In this document: positions 4,928-5,124 of the stretch, piece by piece | Layout of the letters: each line of letters starts with the position of its first letter | How positions within the stretch are numbered: the first letter of the stretch is position 1 | Source of the DNA: PALSA-612 sp964595575 | Lineage (GTDB): Bacteria; Actinomycetota; Thermoleophilia; Gaiellales; Gaiellaceae | DNA: 5,124 nucleotides | Direction of reading: 5' to 3' | Assembly: GCA_964595575.1 (NCBI GenBank) | Contig: CAZQRA010000072.1 | Location: 1 to 5,124 of the forward strand | The notes under the pieces: generated by a model | What the model saw: the letters and a program-made list of their open reading frames with translations, nothing else | The model's database searches: none | What the model was told of the DNA's origin: nothing | Position numbers and translations under genes: made by a program

Positions 4928-5124
4928 GCCCGGCCTCCCGTCGCAAGCGGGGAAGCAGCGCCATCAGGTCCATGTCCCCCATCCCCGACGACACGCAGCC
5001 TTGCACGTGCTCCTGCACCAGAGCTACCACGGGCAGGGGCACCCCTCGCTCGTGGCCGGCCTCGAGGACGAGCGAGAGGTCCTTCTGCATGGCCGCGGCC
5101 GTGAAGGTGGCGCTGTAGTCGTCG
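4896..5124 (-). CDS. 3-hydroxyisobutyrate dehydrogenase / tartronate semialdehyde reductase family protein, 5'-truncated
   Basis: The C-terminal 75 residues of an NAD(P)-dependent beta-hydroxyacid dehydrogenase; the N-terminal Rossmann domain and the start lie beyond the window edge. The frame is open from 5123 to TAG 4898-4896. The block F...AMQKDLSLVLEAGHERGVPLPVVALV...GMGDMDLMALL matches the all-helical C-terminal domain of the family (KDL.LAL.AA...G..LP.......L....G.GD.D.SAL), including the conserved Lys of KDL that contacts the cofactor. Leu-Met replaces the usual His-Ser in the D-H-S-A-L position. The family includes 3-hydroxyisobutyrate dehydrogenase (valine degradation), tartronate semialdehyde reductase (glyoxylate and allantoin use) and sulfolactaldehyde reductase, which cannot be told apart from this part. 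It converges on the XRE regulator with a 32-bp 3' overlap. Confidence 0.88.
   Translation of the reverse strand, partial: DDYSATFTAAAMQKDLSLVLEAGHERGVPLPVVALVQEHVQGCVSSGMGDMDLMALLPRLRREAGLTDALPRSAP

Overview
The window is very GC-rich (roughly 70% by eye), with GTG starts and short intergenic gaps. This suggests an actinobacterial or similar high-GC soil or sediment bacterium. A run of 18 N at 240-257 marks a scaffold join, so this is probably a draft or metagenome assembly. No rRNA, tRNA, CRISPR array, insertion sequence or phage gene is visible.

Left part (1-2442). The 3' end of a thiamine-diphosphate 2-oxoacid dehydrogenase E1 alpha gene runs on the + strand and is followed after 3 bp by a two-domain cupin protein. 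Convergent to these is a complete E1 beta gene on the - strand. E1 alpha and E1 beta are normally adjacent and co-directional, so this split, convergent layout is unusual. Between the convergent 3' ends lie a stem-loop and a tandem 20/21-bp repeat that carries Shine-Dalgarno-like sequence on the - strand. Upstream of E1 beta is a good sigma70-type promoter. A 26-codon reading frame begins at its predicted start point and ends in a GTGA overlap with the E1 beta start.

Middle part (2443-4162). An intergenic region with two strong inverted repeats separates E1 beta from a divergent DUF2269-like membrane protein on the + strand. Convergent to that is a second multi-pass membrane protein on the - strand that I do not recognise. 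Its 5' end appears frameshifted at a GGGG run: a strong ribosome-binding site and an N-terminal hydrophobic segment lie in one frame and the rest of the protein in another.

Right part (4163-5124). An XRE-family regulator with a C-terminal cupin sensor domain lies on the + strand. Its 3' end overlaps by 32 bp the 3' end of a convergent, truncated 3-hydroxyisobutyrate dehydrogenase/tartronate semialdehyde reductase family gene.

Together the soluble proteins (2-oxoacid dehydrogenase E1, bicupin, hydroxyacid dehydrogenase, small-molecule-sensing XRE-cupin regulator) look like a catabolic neighbourhood for a 2-oxoacid, branched-chain or glyoxylate-type substrate. The substrate cannot be read from the sequence. 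No clearly new system is evident. The best leads are the split E1 genes, the possible leaderless leader frame before E1 beta, and the frameshifted membrane gene.
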